The position numbers and the translations under genes are program-made. From the NCBI GenBank assembly GCA_046329515.1, contig JAXLUM010000002.1:1-64000 (forward strand): a stretch of 64,000 nucleotides of DNA. Reading direction: 5' to 3'. The notes beneath the pieces were generated by a model, which saw only the letters and a list, made by a program, of their open reading frames with translations, was not told where the DNA came from and did no database searches. Source of the stretch: Bog-950 sp046329515. GTDB lineage: Bacteria > Bacteroidota > Bacteroidia > Chitinophagales > LD1. The number at the start of each line of letters is the position of its first letter. The stretch's first letter is position 1. Below are positions 43,715 through 53,032 of this stretch, piece by piece.

Positions 43715-45913
43715 TTGCAGCCTAAGGTTTTACTGCTTACGCCTCCTTTTACGCAACTAAACACCCCTTACCCGGCAACGGTATACCTTAAAGGTTTTTT
43801 AAATACAAAAGGTATTGCAAGCGCACAGGCCGATTTGGGTATTGATGTTATACTTCGTTTGTTCAGCCGCCACGGATTGCAGGAAATGTTTGAACGCATA
43901 AGCCAGCTTGACCGCGAACTGAGCCCCAACGCCTATCGTATTTACACCCTTCGCGATGAATACATAAGCAGCATTGATAGTGTTATCTCCTTTCTGCAAA
44001 ACAAAAACCCCACGCTTGCGCATAGCATTTGTGGAAGGAGTTTTTTGCCGGAGGCTTCCCGCTTTGCCGAACTGGAAGAATTGGATTGGGCCTTTGGCAG
44101 CATGGGCATACAGGATAAGGCAAGGCACTTAGCCACCTTATATCTTGAAGACCTTGGCGACCTGATTAAAGAAGTAATTGACCCGCATTTTGGCTTCAGC
44201 CGCTATGCCGAGCGCCTTGGCCGCACCGCCACACACTTTACCGAAATTAAGAATGAGTTGCAGCAGCCGCTTTCCTTAATAAGCGAATTGCTGGTACAGG
44301 AATTGGACAAACAACTAAAAGCAGCACAACCAACTATGGTCTGCATCTCTGTCCCCTTCCCCGGTAATTTGTTTGGTGCATTTATATGCGGGCAGTTTAT
44401 TAAAAAGAATTACCCCCACATTAAAGTGGTGTTGGGCGGTGGCTATGCTAACACTGAGTTACGGCGTTTAAGCGAACCTGCCGTATTTGATTACCTTGAT
44501 TTTGTTTGTCTGGATGATGGAGAAGCGCCTTTGCTGTGTTTATTAGAACACCTGCAGGGTCAACGTCCGGTAGAGAAACTAAAGCGCACCTTCAGCCGTG
44601 TTGAGGGCAAAGTAGTTTACCATAATGGCGCTTTAGAAAAAGATGTTGCCCAGCGCGAAACCGGCACCCCTGATTACAGCAATTTACCTTTGGCAGATTA
44701 CCTGTCTGTAATTGAAATTGCCAACCCCATGCACCGCTTGTGGAGCGATGGACGATGGAATAAACTTACCCTTGCGCATGGCTGCTATTGGGGCAAATGT
44801 TCCTTCTGCGATATTTCACTGGATTATATTAAAAATTATGAGCCTGTAACCGCCGCCATTTTATGCGACCGCATAGAACAGATAATGCAGCAAACAGGGC
44901 AGAACGGTTTTCATTTTGTAGATGAAGCTGCGCCGCCTGCCTTGTTGAAAGAACTGGCGCTTGAAATACTACGCCGTAAGTTAACGGTAGTATGGTGGAC
45001 CAACATCCGCTTCGAAAAAACATTTACTGCCGACCTTGCCCGCCTGCTTAAGGCCAGCGGCTGCATTGCCGTGGCGGGCGGTTTAGAAGTAGCCAGCGAC
45101 CGCTTGCTTAAGCTAATGGAAAAAGGAGTTACCGTGGCGCAGGTAGCCCGCGTGGCTGATGGCCTTACAAGAGCAGGCATAATGGTGCATGCTTACCTCA
45201 TGTATGGCTTCCCTACACAAACCGCTCAGGAAACTATTGATGCCCTTGAAATGGTGCGCCAGCTTTTTGCCAATGATGTTTTGCAGAGCGGATTTTGGCA
45301 CCGCTTTGCTATGACGGCCCATAGCCCCGTTGGGCTTAACCCAAAAAAATATGGCGTAGTGCATACGGGGCCGCAGTTCGGTGGCTTTGCCGATAACGAT
45401 TTCTTTCATGATGACCCAACCGGTGCTGATCATGATTTATTTGCTGAAGGGTTGCGCAAATCATTATTCAACTACATGCACGGCGTAGGCATTGATTTTG
45501 ATTTAAAAAGCTGGTTCGATTTTAAAACACCGCGCACAAGCGTTAAGCCTAACTTTATTGAACAAAGTTTAGCGGATACAACCGATAGTGATATTAAACC
45601 CACCGCAATGGTGGTATGGTTAGGCAAGGCGGCTGATATTCATTTATTCAGCGCCAAACAAGGAAAGGAAACCATTGCTGCGGCAGAATTAGAACTGTAC
45701 GATAAAAAACAGGAATGGCAGTTACAAACGCCTGAAGCATTGGGCCAATGGATTGCCGAATGGTTGCCTAAGCTAAAGGTCTCAACCAATGCGCAACCCA
45801 CCATTCAACAACTGAAACAAAGCTTTGAACAAGCCGGCCTTGGCAGCTTTAATGATTTCACGCGCACGCGTATTTGGCACTTACTCAGGCAAAACGGCTT
45901 ACTCATACTTTAA
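43715..45913 (+). CDS. B12-binding-domain radical SAM protein
   Basis: The protein has 732 residues. The start is TTG at 43715 (MQPKVLLLTPPFTQLNTPYPATVYL), since this block opens the cobalamin-binding-like domain and no ATG precedes it. That domain covers about 1-290 (MVCISVPFPGNLFGAF, VVLGGGYANTELRR). The radical SAM core begins at about 350 with HGCYWGKCSFCDI: Cys357, Cys362 and Cys365, that is CX4CX2C rather than CX3CX2C. It continues through GFHFVDEAAPP, VAGGLEVASDRLLKLMEKGV and HAYLMYGFPTQT. Such enzymes methylate or rearrange unreactive carbons. Substrate and pathway are unknown, and no neighbour points to one. Confidence 0.85.
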   Translation: MQPKVLLLTPPFTQLNTPYPATVYLKGFLNTKGIASAQADLGIDVILRLFSRHGLQEMFERISQLDRELSPNAYRIYTLRDEYISSIDSVISFLQNKNPTLAHSICGRSFLPEASRFAELEELDWAFGSMGIQDKARHLATLYLEDLGDLIKEVIDPHFGFSRYAERLGRTATHFTEIKNELQQPLSLISELLVQELDKQLKAAQPTMVCISVPFPGNLFGAFICGQFIKKNYPHIKVVLGGGYANTELRRLSEPAVFDYLDFVCLDDGEAPLLCLLEHLQGQRPVEKLKRTFSRVEGKVVYHNGALEKDVAQRETGTPDYSNLPLADYLSVIEIANPMHRLWSDGRWNKLTLAHGCYWGKCSFCDISLDYIKNYEPVTAAILCDRIEQIMQQTGQNGFHFVDEAAPPALLKELALEILRRKLTVVWWTNIRFEKTFTADLARLLKASGCIAVAGGLEVASDRLLKLMEKGVTVAQVARVADGLTRAGIMVHAYLMYGFPTQTAQETIDALEMVRQLFANDVLQSGFWHRFAMTAHSPVGLNPKKYGVVHTGPQFGGFADNDFFHDDPTGADHDLFAEGLRKSLFNYMHGVGIDFDLKSWFDFKTPRTSVKPNFIEQSLADTTDSDIKPTAMVVWLGKAADIHLFSAKQGKETIAAAELELYDKKQEWQLQTPEALGQWIAEWLPKLKVSTNAQPTIQQLKQSFEQAGLGSFNDFTRTRIWHLLRQNGLLIL

Positions 45914-46022
45914 GCGCTTCCGGTTTCCGCTTTAGTAATAAGATAGAATTAGCTCGCCTTCTCTCCTTCCTCTTTTCATTTACTCTCAAATGCCCTACTT
46001 TTCGCCCATCATACCCCGATAT

Positions 46023-48140
46023 ATGCGCGTTTCGTTTTTACTTTGTTTACTAACTGCTTTTGTTTTTACCGCACAGGCGCAAACCGTTCCCACGCCCGAC
46101 CATGTGGTAGTAGTGATTTACGAGAATCACGCCTTTGAGCAAATTATTGGCTCAATAGATGCACCCTATATCAACAGCCTGGCCAACGACCCCTATGCTG
46201 CATTGTTTACAGAATCGTATGGCGTTACGCACCCCAGCCAGCCTAACTACATGTACCTGTTTAGCGGCGATAACCAGAATGTAATACTGGACTTCACCCC
46301 TCTCTCTTTTCTTTTACCGTTTACTACCCCCAACCTTGGTGCAGAGTTGTTACAAAACGGCCACACCTTTGCAGGTTATAGTGAGGAATTACCTTACACC
46401 GGTTACACCGGCGATAGCGTTAGCGGTTACCGCCGCAAGCACAGCCCATGGGTAAACTGGCAGGATGGAACTACCAACGGCATACCGGCAGCTTTAAATT
46501 TACCGTTAGATAGCTTTCCTACAGATTACAACAATTTACCAAACGTAAGCTTTATTATACCTACGCTTGATAACGACATGCACGATGGCAGCATAGCCGT
46601 TGGCGATGCATGGCTGCAAACCCACCTGGATAGTTACGCCCAATGGTGTAAAACGCATAACAGCTTACTGATTTTTACTTATGATGAGGACGACGACCTG
46701 CACAACAACCGCATAACCACTATTTTTTTAGGCCAAATGGTTAAGCATGGGCAATACAACGAAACCATTACGCACAACAACGTATTGCATGTAATTGAAG
46801 ATATGTATAGCCTGCCGCATGCCGGCAACAGCAATGGCGCAGCTACCATTAATGATTGCTGGCTCTACAATCCTGTAGCGGGCATACAAAGCAATGTTAC
46901 TACCATTTGCCAAGGCCAAAGCGTTCAGTTTACGGATAACAGCACCCAACAACCCGATAGCTGGACGTGGCTTTTCCCCGGTGGTAACCCCGTTGTATCG
47001 CACAGCCAAAACCCTGTGGTAACCTATAACAGCGCGGGCACGTACAGCGTTAGCTTAATGGCGTACAACCATGTGGGCTCAGGCTTTATGGGTCTAAGTA
47101 ATCTTATAAATGTTACACCCGGCCCGGCTATTAACCTTAGTGCAAGTGCACAAACCGTTTGTTATGGCGATACGGTGCACCTTTCTGTTAGCGGCGCTAA
47201 TACCTACCAATGGCAGGCAAACAATAACAGCCTGCCGGGCAGCGGAAATTCAATTGCTATTGTGCCCCAAAGTTCAACCACTTACCGGGTAGTGGGTAGT
47301 GATGGAACTTGTATTAGCGATACGGCCTCGGTTACGGTGCAGGTAAACGGCCCGTACAACACACAATTAAATACCGCTATATGTAATGGCGAAACTTATC
47401 CTTTTAAAGGGCAAAATTTAAGTGCAACGGGTATTTATCGCGATACCTTAAGCTCCGCCTTTGGCTGCGATAGTTTTGTTACGCTTTCATTAGTGGTTAA
47501 CCAAAATACAGTCAGCCTTGTGCATGGCAGCACCTGCCCCGGGGTGCCGTATTTCTTTCATGGCCAAAACTTAACGGTCGCCGGCACCTATTACGATACC
47601 CTTACCGCCCAAACCGGCTGCGATAGTTTTTTAATTCTTATGCTGGCTGCCAATGCAGGGCCTACAGTTAGTTGGGCAGGTGCGGATAGCCTTTACACTA
47701 CGGGTGCACCAATTAGTTTAACCGGCGGTACGCCTGCAGGTGGCGTTTATACAGGCACAGGTGTAAACAACAATACTTTTTATGCCGATAGTGTTGTCCA
47801 AGGGTCTTATACAATTAGCTACACCTATACCGATAGCCTTGGCTGCACAGCAAGTGCCACCAAAATAATAGTTGTTCTTCCTAATGGTATAACCGAAGCT
47901 TCAGCGGACGGAATTAAGCTTTACCCCGACCCCGCGCAGGACGTATTGTATTTACAACTAATAGCTGAAGAGGATGGCGCAATTACTGTAACAGATTTAA
48001 CAGGAAGAATAGTACCTGTTGAGGTTAGCGGCACAAAAAATAACTACGTAATACAACTAAAACAATTACCGGCAGCTACTTACCTGTTGCAGTATCAAAG
48101 TAAAACCACCGGCTTTACAAGGCGCTTTATTAAAGAATAG
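46023..48140 (+). CDS. Secreted phosphoesterase (acid phosphatase/phospholipase C family) with PKD and T9SS sorting domains
   Basis: From ATG 46023 (the frame opens 11 codons earlier) the protein has 705 residues with signal peptide MRVSFLLCLLTAFVFTAQAQ. The phosphoesterase domain (about 22-285) has VVVIYENHAFEQIIG with the metal-site Glu-Asn, THPSQPNY near 85, PTLDNDMHDGS and FTYDEDDDLHNNRITTIFLG. A PKD domain (about 300-370; SWTWLFPGGNP, YNSAGTYSVSLMAYN) and further Ig-like repeats come next, including a duplicated LNTAICNGETYPFKGQNL and STCPGVPYFFHGQNL module. The type A sorting domain is at the end (KLYPDPAQDVLYLQL). It may release phosphate from organic esters outside the cell. It is a single gene. 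Confidence 0.88.
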   Translation: MRVSFLLCLLTAFVFTAQAQTVPTPDHVVVVIYENHAFEQIIGSIDAPYINSLANDPYAALFTESYGVTHPSQPNYMYLFSGDNQNVILDFTPLSFLLPFTTPNLGAELLQNGHTFAGYSEELPYTGYTGDSVSGYRRKHSPWVNWQDGTTNGIPAALNLPLDSFPTDYNNLPNVSFIIPTLDNDMHDGSIAVGDAWLQTHLDSYAQWCKTHNSLLIFTYDEDDDLHNNRITTIFLGQMVKHGQYNETITHNNVLHVIEDMYSLPHAGNSNGAATINDCWLYNPVAGIQSNVTTICQGQSVQFTDNSTQQPDSWTWLFPGGNPVVSHSQNPVVTYNSAGTYSVSLMAYNHVGSGFMGLSNLINVTPGPAINLSASAQTVCYGDTVHLSVSGANTYQWQANNNSLPGSGNSIAIVPQSSTTYRVVGSDGTCISDTASVTVQVNGPYNTQLNTAICNGETYPFKGQNLSATGIYRDTLSSAFGCDSFVTLSLVVNQNTVSLVHGSTCPGVPYFFHGQNLTVAGTYYDTLTAQTGCDSFLILMLAANAGPTVSWAGADSLYTTGAPISLTGGTPAGGVYTGTGVNNNTFYADSVVQGSYTISYTYTDSLGCTASATKIIVVLPNGITEASADGIKLYPDPAQDVLYLQLIAEEDGAITVTDLTGRIVPVEVSGTKNNYVIQLKQLPAATYLLQYQSKTTGFTRRFIKE

Positions 48141-48142
48141 AC

Positions 48143-48340
48143 TTATTTAAAAACCGCACGCGTAATTTCATGATAGCGGCTGCGGGCTACTGCCAATACC
48201 CTGCTCCATTGGTGTATTTCCCATAAAGCCAGCAGGCAATCGGTACGGAACATTTCTTCAAATGCGGCGTATTCCTCCAGGGTATCAATCCCCTTAAATA
48301 TATTAACCCACTGTTCAAGGGTGAACGATGGCTTCCTCAT
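48143..48340 (-). CDS. Small hypothetical protein
   Basis: This 65-residue protein is predicted helical (LEQWVNIFKGIDTLEEYAAFEEMFRTDCLLALWEIHQWSRVL in parts) and ends in a basic segment. It lies 2 bp from the convergent stop of the phosphoesterase gene. The composition is protein-like and the ATG is good, but I recognise no family. Function is unknown, and it could be a chance frame. Confidence 0.45.
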   Translation of the reverse strand: MRKPSFTLEQWVNIFKGIDTLEEYAAFEEMFRTDCLLALWEIHQWSRVLAVARSRYHEITRAVFK

Positions 48341-48477
48341 GTGTAATCTCAGTTTTTATCGCAACAGGTGTCCAATCCGTTGCATGGCAAAGATTACAAA
48401 TATTTTTATTTGATGAAACTTTTATGAAAGAAAATTCCTGTCCCTAAATTCAGGTATTACCGTGGCGAAAAAAACGC

Positions 48478-48993
48478 CTAGTTCTTCTTCTTAGCGCTCT
48501 TGTTCGGTATAGTAAAGCCGCCGCCGTTCTTACCTTTAATAGTAAGCCCGCTCTTATCAGCCTTGGCAAAACCGCCACCCTGGCCCTTTATTTCAGCCTT
48601 GTTCTTATTTACCTCGGCATTGCCACGGCCGTCGGAGGTTTTAATTTGAGCATGGTTGCCGTTCATTTCAGTACTGCCACCGTTACTGCCTTTTATTTGC
48701 GCATGGTTTTTATCAGCAACCGCATTTCCGCCATTGTTTCCTTTAGCTTCTGCCTTTTCCTTATTTATCTGCGTGCTGCCACCGTTGCTGCCCTTTATTT
48801 GTGCACGGTTTTTATCTGCGCTGGCGCTTCCTCCATTGCTGCCTTTTGCTTCAGCCTTCTCTTTATTTATCTGCGAGCTACCGCCATTGGTGCCTTTAAT
48901 AGTTGCGCCACCGGCAGTGGTAGATTGTGCGCTTAAGTGGCTGAATGCAGTAAAGCTTAGTAATAGCGCGGCAAGAATCAGTATCCGTTTCAT
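48478..48993 (-). CDS. Secreted protein of eight 17-residue repeats
   Basis: The start is set at ATG 48993 (the frame opens at 49050, upstream of a -7 box). Residues 1-23 are a signal peptide (MKRILILAALLLSFTAFSHLSAQ). The rest, about 148 residues, is eight copies of a 17-residue repeat of form A-x-I-K-G-x-N-G-G-S/N. Odd copies carry QINKEK-like ends and even copies carry ADKN-like ends, giving a 34-residue period in the first half. The C-terminus is basic (NKSAKKKN). The regular spacing of valine/isoleucine, glycine and asparagine suggests a beta-solenoid. No family is recognised. No T9SS or lipoprotein signal is visible. Confidence 0.7.
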   Translation of the reverse strand: MKRILILAALLLSFTAFSHLSAQSTTAGGATIKGTNGGSSQINKEKAEAKGSNGGSASADKNRAQIKGSNGGSTQINKEKAEAKGNNGGNAVADKNHAQIKGSNGGSTEMNGNHAQIKTSDGRGNAEVNKNKAEIKGQGGGFAKADKSGLTIKGKNGGGFTIPNKSAKKKN

Positions 48994-49025
48994 AACAGGT
49001 GTTTTAAGTATAACGTTGTAATGGC

Positions 49026-49033
49026 CAAAATTA
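49026..49033 (-). promoter_or_regulatory. -7 box of the 17-residue-repeat gene
   Basis: Minus-strand TAATTTTG is a perfect TAnnTTTG, 32 nt upstream of ATG 48993 and downstream of the alternative start at 49050, so it supports 48993. Confidence 0.5.
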
Positions 49034-49082
49034 TTCCATTGGCTTTCCATACGTAATATATTAACAGAACTTAAATAAAAAA

Positions 49083-49102
49083 AAGGCGCCTTGCAGCGCC
49101 TT
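49083..49102 (-). terminator. Terminator after the 625-residue T9SS cargo gene
   Basis: Minus-strand AAGGCGC-TGCAAG-GCGCCTT is followed by a run of T residues (plus-strand A-run 49076-49084). Confidence 0.85.
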
Positions 49103-49114
49103 CCTTCTGTTCAA

Positions 49115-50992
49115 TTATTGTTTTACCAGTTTAGCAACCAGCCCCGCCGCATTAGCAAGGTAAATACCCTGTGGCAAGTCAGGCAGGTTTAGCTCAACAC
49201 TGCTTTGCTTAATTATGGTTTGATAAATACTTCGCCCCTGTAGGTCAGTTACCGTTAACGGCTTACCTATATAACTATCATTCAATTGCAACAACCATTT
49301 TCCGTTAGATGGATTAGGATACACAAACAATCCTTTAGTATCGGCAGTTTCCTTTATACCTGCACCTATATCAAATTTATTAAATACCTCATTGGTCCGC
49401 ACAGGTGCGTTATAGTCAAAGTAAATATCAGCAAGGTTACTAACCATTGTACCATTAGCGGTGCCTTGCTTAGGTTTAACGCTGAATTGCACATAACCAT
49501 GGCTGAGCGGCTCGTTGCTGTTACTATCGGGCAGGTTAATGTTTTTGAAAATAAACTTAACGGTTTGCCCTTCAATAAGCACAGTGTAAACATCACTGGC
49601 ACTTAGCACCTGCAGACTTAAAGGCTCAAGTTCATTACTTAAAGTATCAATTACCTTAACATCCTGCGCCATGTAGGTACCCGTATTCTGAAAACGGATG
49701 GTGTATTTAAGCGGGCTGCCGGGCAGTACTAAATGTTCAGGCCCATACCCCACCGGCGATACCGATTTATCATTAGGGTCAAATGAACTTACAACCACCA
49801 CCTGTTCCAGGGCCGCTAAGGTATCGGAGCCGGGACAAGTACCCGTTTCCACTTCTGCGTAATAATCAAACAAGGTACCTAAGGCAATTGAATCGGGCGT
49901 GTAAAAACTCGCGTATCCCGTCCAATCCCCACCCACCGGTACCGAATTTACCTGCCACTCAATGTAATGAGAATTGGTATCAATAACAGTAGCGGAGGGA
50001 GTAACCCAATGAAACTGCTGCCAGGGGTGCCAGTACAACCGTATTGTTTGGGTGGCAGGCCCTGCGCTAAGGGTATTAGTAAAAACAACGTTTGCCTGGT
50101 TGGTAAAACCGGGGCGCGGTTTTGTAATGCACACAAGGTTTAAATCAGCCATACAAAACGAAGAGGGTATCGTTAATCCAAAATCGTTATTAGCATAATC
50201 AGTGCCAGCCGTAGTGGCATTTACATTTGCGGATGATGGAGCATAGGAAAATTGAGCATTCACCCCTGTTAAAGTTGGCGTTACTGAATAATTACCCGGC
50301 GTTACATAAGCATTATAGTGCCCGCTGCTATTGGTTAAGGCAACGTAGTTGGGCCCTGCGTTAATCAGGGTGTTCTTTACGGCAATATCACCTGTGTTGT
50401 AGAAGTGGTTTATATCCAAATCATAATAAACAGTACCGCTAACCTGCGCAAAACCCGATAAGGTATCATCAAATGCCTGGTAATCGGTAGTTTGAGTAGT
50501 ATCAATCGGCGGACAACTCATACCCGGCTCTACAACGCGCAGAAAAACGGTGGTACCCGCCTGCTCTGCAGTAACTGTAACCGGAAAACCAATATCAGCG
50601 GTTATTACTAAATGTAATTTATAAATACCGGGGGGCGCATAAGTGGTGCCCGCTATTTTTATACAACCTGAAGTAGCCGGAGCAAAAGTATTAGTAGGCT
50701 GGTTAGTAGCCCAACATAAGCCCTGTGGTAAATCTATAGTATCAAAGCGTGCCGATTGCAGTGTAAGCGTCTGCCCTCCAAATAAAAATTGAGAATTAAA
50801 CAGAAACTCAATTGTGGTATTCACTGCCTGTCCTCGTACAATACAGGGTATACTATCGCTGGGGGTAAAGCCCGGTGTAGTTAAACTGCTTGATGAAGTG
50901 CAAATACCCGGGCCTGAGTTACCGCAATATTGCGCCTTTAGCTGTGTAAAGCACAAAAGCGTTAAGATGAAAAAGTAAATACGTGTTTTCAT
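49115..50992 (-). CDS. Secreted protein with DUF11/DUF7619-like and T9SS type A sorting domains
   Basis: This 625-residue protein has a signal peptide ending KAQY (about residue 21). The middle contains a Cna-B-like domain (about 185-260; GTVYYDLDINHFYNTGDIAV) and Ig-like strands. Residues about 415-545 are the DUF7619/DUF11-type block: FDPNDKSVSPVGYG, LKYTIRFQNTGTYMAQDVKVIDTLS, GYVQFSVKPK and ADIYFDYNAPVRTNEVFN. The last about 75 residues are a type A sorting domain (FVYPNPSNGKWLLQL). A surface protein of unknown role. It lies 86 bp from the next T9SS cargo gene upstream, with a terminator between, so it is transcribed alone. Confidence 0.88.
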   Translation of the reverse strand: MKTRIYFFILTLLCFTQLKAQYCGNSGPGICTSSSSLTTPGFTPSDSIPCIVRGQAVNTTIEFLFNSQFLFGGQTLTLQSARFDTIDLPQGLCWATNQPTNTFAPATSGCIKIAGTTYAPPGIYKLHLVITADIGFPVTVTAEQAGTTVFLRVVEPGMSCPPIDTTQTTDYQAFDDTLSGFAQVSGTVYYDLDINHFYNTGDIAVKNTLINAGPNYVALTNSSGHYNAYVTPGNYSVTPTLTGVNAQFSYAPSSANVNATTAGTDYANNDFGLTIPSSFCMADLNLVCITKPRPGFTNQANVVFTNTLSAGPATQTIRLYWHPWQQFHWVTPSATVIDTNSHYIEWQVNSVPVGGDWTGYASFYTPDSIALGTLFDYYAEVETGTCPGSDTLAALEQVVVVSSFDPNDKSVSPVGYGPEHLVLPGSPLKYTIRFQNTGTYMAQDVKVIDTLSNELEPLSLQVLSASDVYTVLIEGQTVKFIFKNINLPDSNSNEPLSHGYVQFSVKPKQGTANGTMVSNLADIYFDYNAPVRTNEVFNKFDIGAGIKETADTKGLFVYPNPSNGKWLLQLNDSYIGKPLTVTDLQGRSIYQTIIKQSSVELNLPDLPQGIYLANAAGLVAKLVKQ

Positions 50993-51026
50993 AGTGTTTA
51001 AATATGGTGTAAGCTAAATAAAAAAA

Positions 51027-51047
51027 GAGGCCCATGCAAAAGGCCTC
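51027..51047 (-). terminator. Terminator after the 610-residue T9SS cargo gene
   Basis: GAGGCC/GGCCTC with a 9-nt loop, an A-run on the left (T-run on the minus strand) and a T-run on the right, so it could also work in the other direction. Confidence 0.8.
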
Positions 51048-51078
51048 CTTTTTGTATAAGTTATTTCTTAAATTTCTC

Positions 51079-52911
51079 TTACAGCTTCAAAAGCTTCATT
51101 GTAGCCCCGCCAAGCTGCATAGTATAAGTACCTGCCGGCAGTTGCGGTAAGGCTATTTCAGTTTTACGGCCGCGTATAACAGTTGTATAAACAAGCCGCC
51201 CTTCAGTATCAACTATACGTAACTCCTTACCCACATAAGCTGTGGCGCAGGTAATGGTGCAGTTAGCAGAAGTTGGATTCGGAAATACATTTATACCATC
51301 GGCTTGTATATCCTCTACTCCTAACACAATTATATGTACGGGGTTCGAGCCCGCAGGGCAGCCGTTACTATCGGTTACCAATACGGTGTAATCACCGGTT
51401 TGCGTGGCAACGTAAGTATTAGCCGTGGCATTATTAATAAGCGTGCCATTTAAATACCACTGATAAGCTAAAGAAGTTGAAGCGGTAAGCGTATCGCCGG
51501 AAGTATTTACCACCACAGTTGTAGGTACGCGCACCAGTAAATTTGCCGCCGGCGTTGAAACTGCCGTGCAGCCGTTATTGTCGGTTGCGGTTACGGTATA
51601 GGTACCGGTTGAGCCCGCTTTAATACAAGCCGTGGTGCCGCCATTGCTCCAGCTATAAGCTATATAATTTCCCGGGGCGCAAAACGTAGCGCTATCGCCA
51701 TTGCATACTGTATCAGTAGCAGGGGTTAACGCAAACGGCGTACCGCTGCCGCTGGCGGTTAGCAGAAACTGCGCCGTATCTTTACAACCGTTGGCATCCG
51801 TAACTTCAAAAATATAAAGCCCGCCGTTAACATTGGTAAGCGGATAAGTATTACCCACAACGTTGCCGTTTTTTAACCACTGCACCGTATAAGGTGAACC
51901 ACCGCTGTTTACAGAAAGCCCCGTTATAGAGCCATTGCTTTGTGCACAGCCCGGTGAAGTAACCGTAATACCTGAAGCATCAATTGCCGGTGGCGCAGGT
52001 AAGCTAAGGGTAACGGTTTTTACAACGCTATCGGCAGTGCCGGGTAATGAATCGCGCAACAGTACATTATTAAGCGCTACCGAAGGGTCGCTTCCTGCCC
52101 CATCGTCATCATTAACCCAGTTAAAACGTATTTTAAAATTACTTAAGTTGTTAGCGGTTGAAGGCAGGTTGTAGCTGCGTTGGGTCCATTTGCCCTGGCC
52201 GCCACAACCGGTATTTACCGAACGTAAAAGGGGGTCTAAAGAAACATAACTGCTGCCGCCGTTCAGGCTATACAATGAACTGCCATAGTCCTTATTGGTT
52301 TGCCCGTTACCTATAAAATCATATTGCAACACCAGGTTAGTGGCGCCCGCTGTATTAATATTTGGTGAAGATGCCGCCATGCTGGTGTTGGTGCAATGCA
52401 AACCCGGTATGCTGCCGCAAAAACCTGCTGAGCCCGCATCATAAGCCGCGCCGGTTACGGTTTGTGCAATGCTGGTAATAAATAAAGTGCTATCGCCGTT
52501 AGCCGCCACACCACAACCACCGGGGGCAACGCCGCTTTCATCATCGTTTATAGCCCAATAGTTATGGTCGGGGTCATTTGTGCCGGTAGACGTATTCAAC
52601 GTCCAGGCACTGCTGTTCGCAACACCATGCGGACTTTTATCAAAGGTTTCAAAATAAAGCGTATCCCATACAGTAGCAGCGGCTGAATAAACCGTTACGG
52701 TATACGTGCCTGCACCTAAACCATTAATGCTTTGCGTGGTAGCCCCGGTGCTCCATTTATAGGTGTAACCACTTCCACCACTGGGGGTAACACTTGCAGT
52801 GCCGCTATTTGCAGCGCATGTTGGGTTAGTGCTGTTGGTAGTGGCCGTAAGCTGTGCAGTAACATTGCCGGCTATAAATAACAGAAATAAAGCAGGTATA
52901 ATTTTATGCAT
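51079..52911 (-). CDS. Secreted protein with SprB-type repeat, Ig/PKD modules and T9SS type A sorting domain
   Basis: This 610-residue protein has a signal peptide ending VTAQ (residue 19). A SprB repeat is at about 22-75 (TNPTCAANSGTASVTPSGGSGYTYKWSTGATTQSINGL in parts). Residues about 80-285 resemble a jelly-roll (FETFDKSPHG, NLSNFKIRFNWVNDDDGAGSDP). Ig-like modules with the WSNGGTTACI pattern come after. The sorting domain is at the C-terminus (NVFPNPTSANCTITC, GRLVYTT, LPAGTYTMQLGG). SprB is the gliding adhesin of flavobacteria; one repeat alone does not imply gliding. Function is unknown. Confidence 0.85.
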   Translation of the reverse strand: MHKIIPALFLLFIAGNVTAQLTATTNSTNPTCAANSGTASVTPSGGSGYTYKWSTGATTQSINGLGAGTYTVTVYSAAATVWDTLYFETFDKSPHGVANSSAWTLNTSTGTNDPDHNYWAINDDESGVAPGGCGVAANGDSTLFITSIAQTVTGAAYDAGSAGFCGSIPGLHCTNTSMAASSPNINTAGATNLVLQYDFIGNGQTNKDYGSSLYSLNGGSSYVSLDPLLRSVNTGCGGQGKWTQRSYNLPSTANNLSNFKIRFNWVNDDDGAGSDPSVALNNVLLRDSLPGTADSVVKTVTLSLPAPPAIDASGITVTSPGCAQSNGSITGLSVNSGGSPYTVQWLKNGNVVGNTYPLTNVNGGLYIFEVTDANGCKDTAQFLLTASGSGTPFALTPATDTVCNGDSATFCAPGNYIAYSWSNGGTTACIKAGSTGTYTVTATDNNGCTAVSTPAANLLVRVPTTVVVNTSGDTLTASTSLAYQWYLNGTLINNATANTYVATQTGDYTVLVTDSNGCPAGSNPVHIIVLGVEDIQADGINVFPNPTSANCTITCATAYVGKELRIVDTEGRLVYTTVIRGRKTEIALPQLPAGTYTMQLGGATMKLLKL

Positions 52912-53032
52912 GTTGGCTGAGTTTATGCTACAATATACGCACTGCCGGTAGTATTATCAAATAGCATGATAACAAGGGTTGTTAACAGGTCTCCTTAGTT
53001 TAGAACAGGAAAAGAAATTGTATACGTAAGGA

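Noticed and set aside
43573..43764. 63-codon minus-strand frame overlapping the start of the radical SAM gene
   Set aside because: It overlaps the 5' end of a strong gene on the other strand and shows no protein-like pattern.
48646..49021. Plus-strand frames through the 17-residue-repeat gene
   Set aside because: They are open only because the repeated units contain no stop on the other strand. Their product is a run of valine, alanine, leucine and phenylalanine without a start context.
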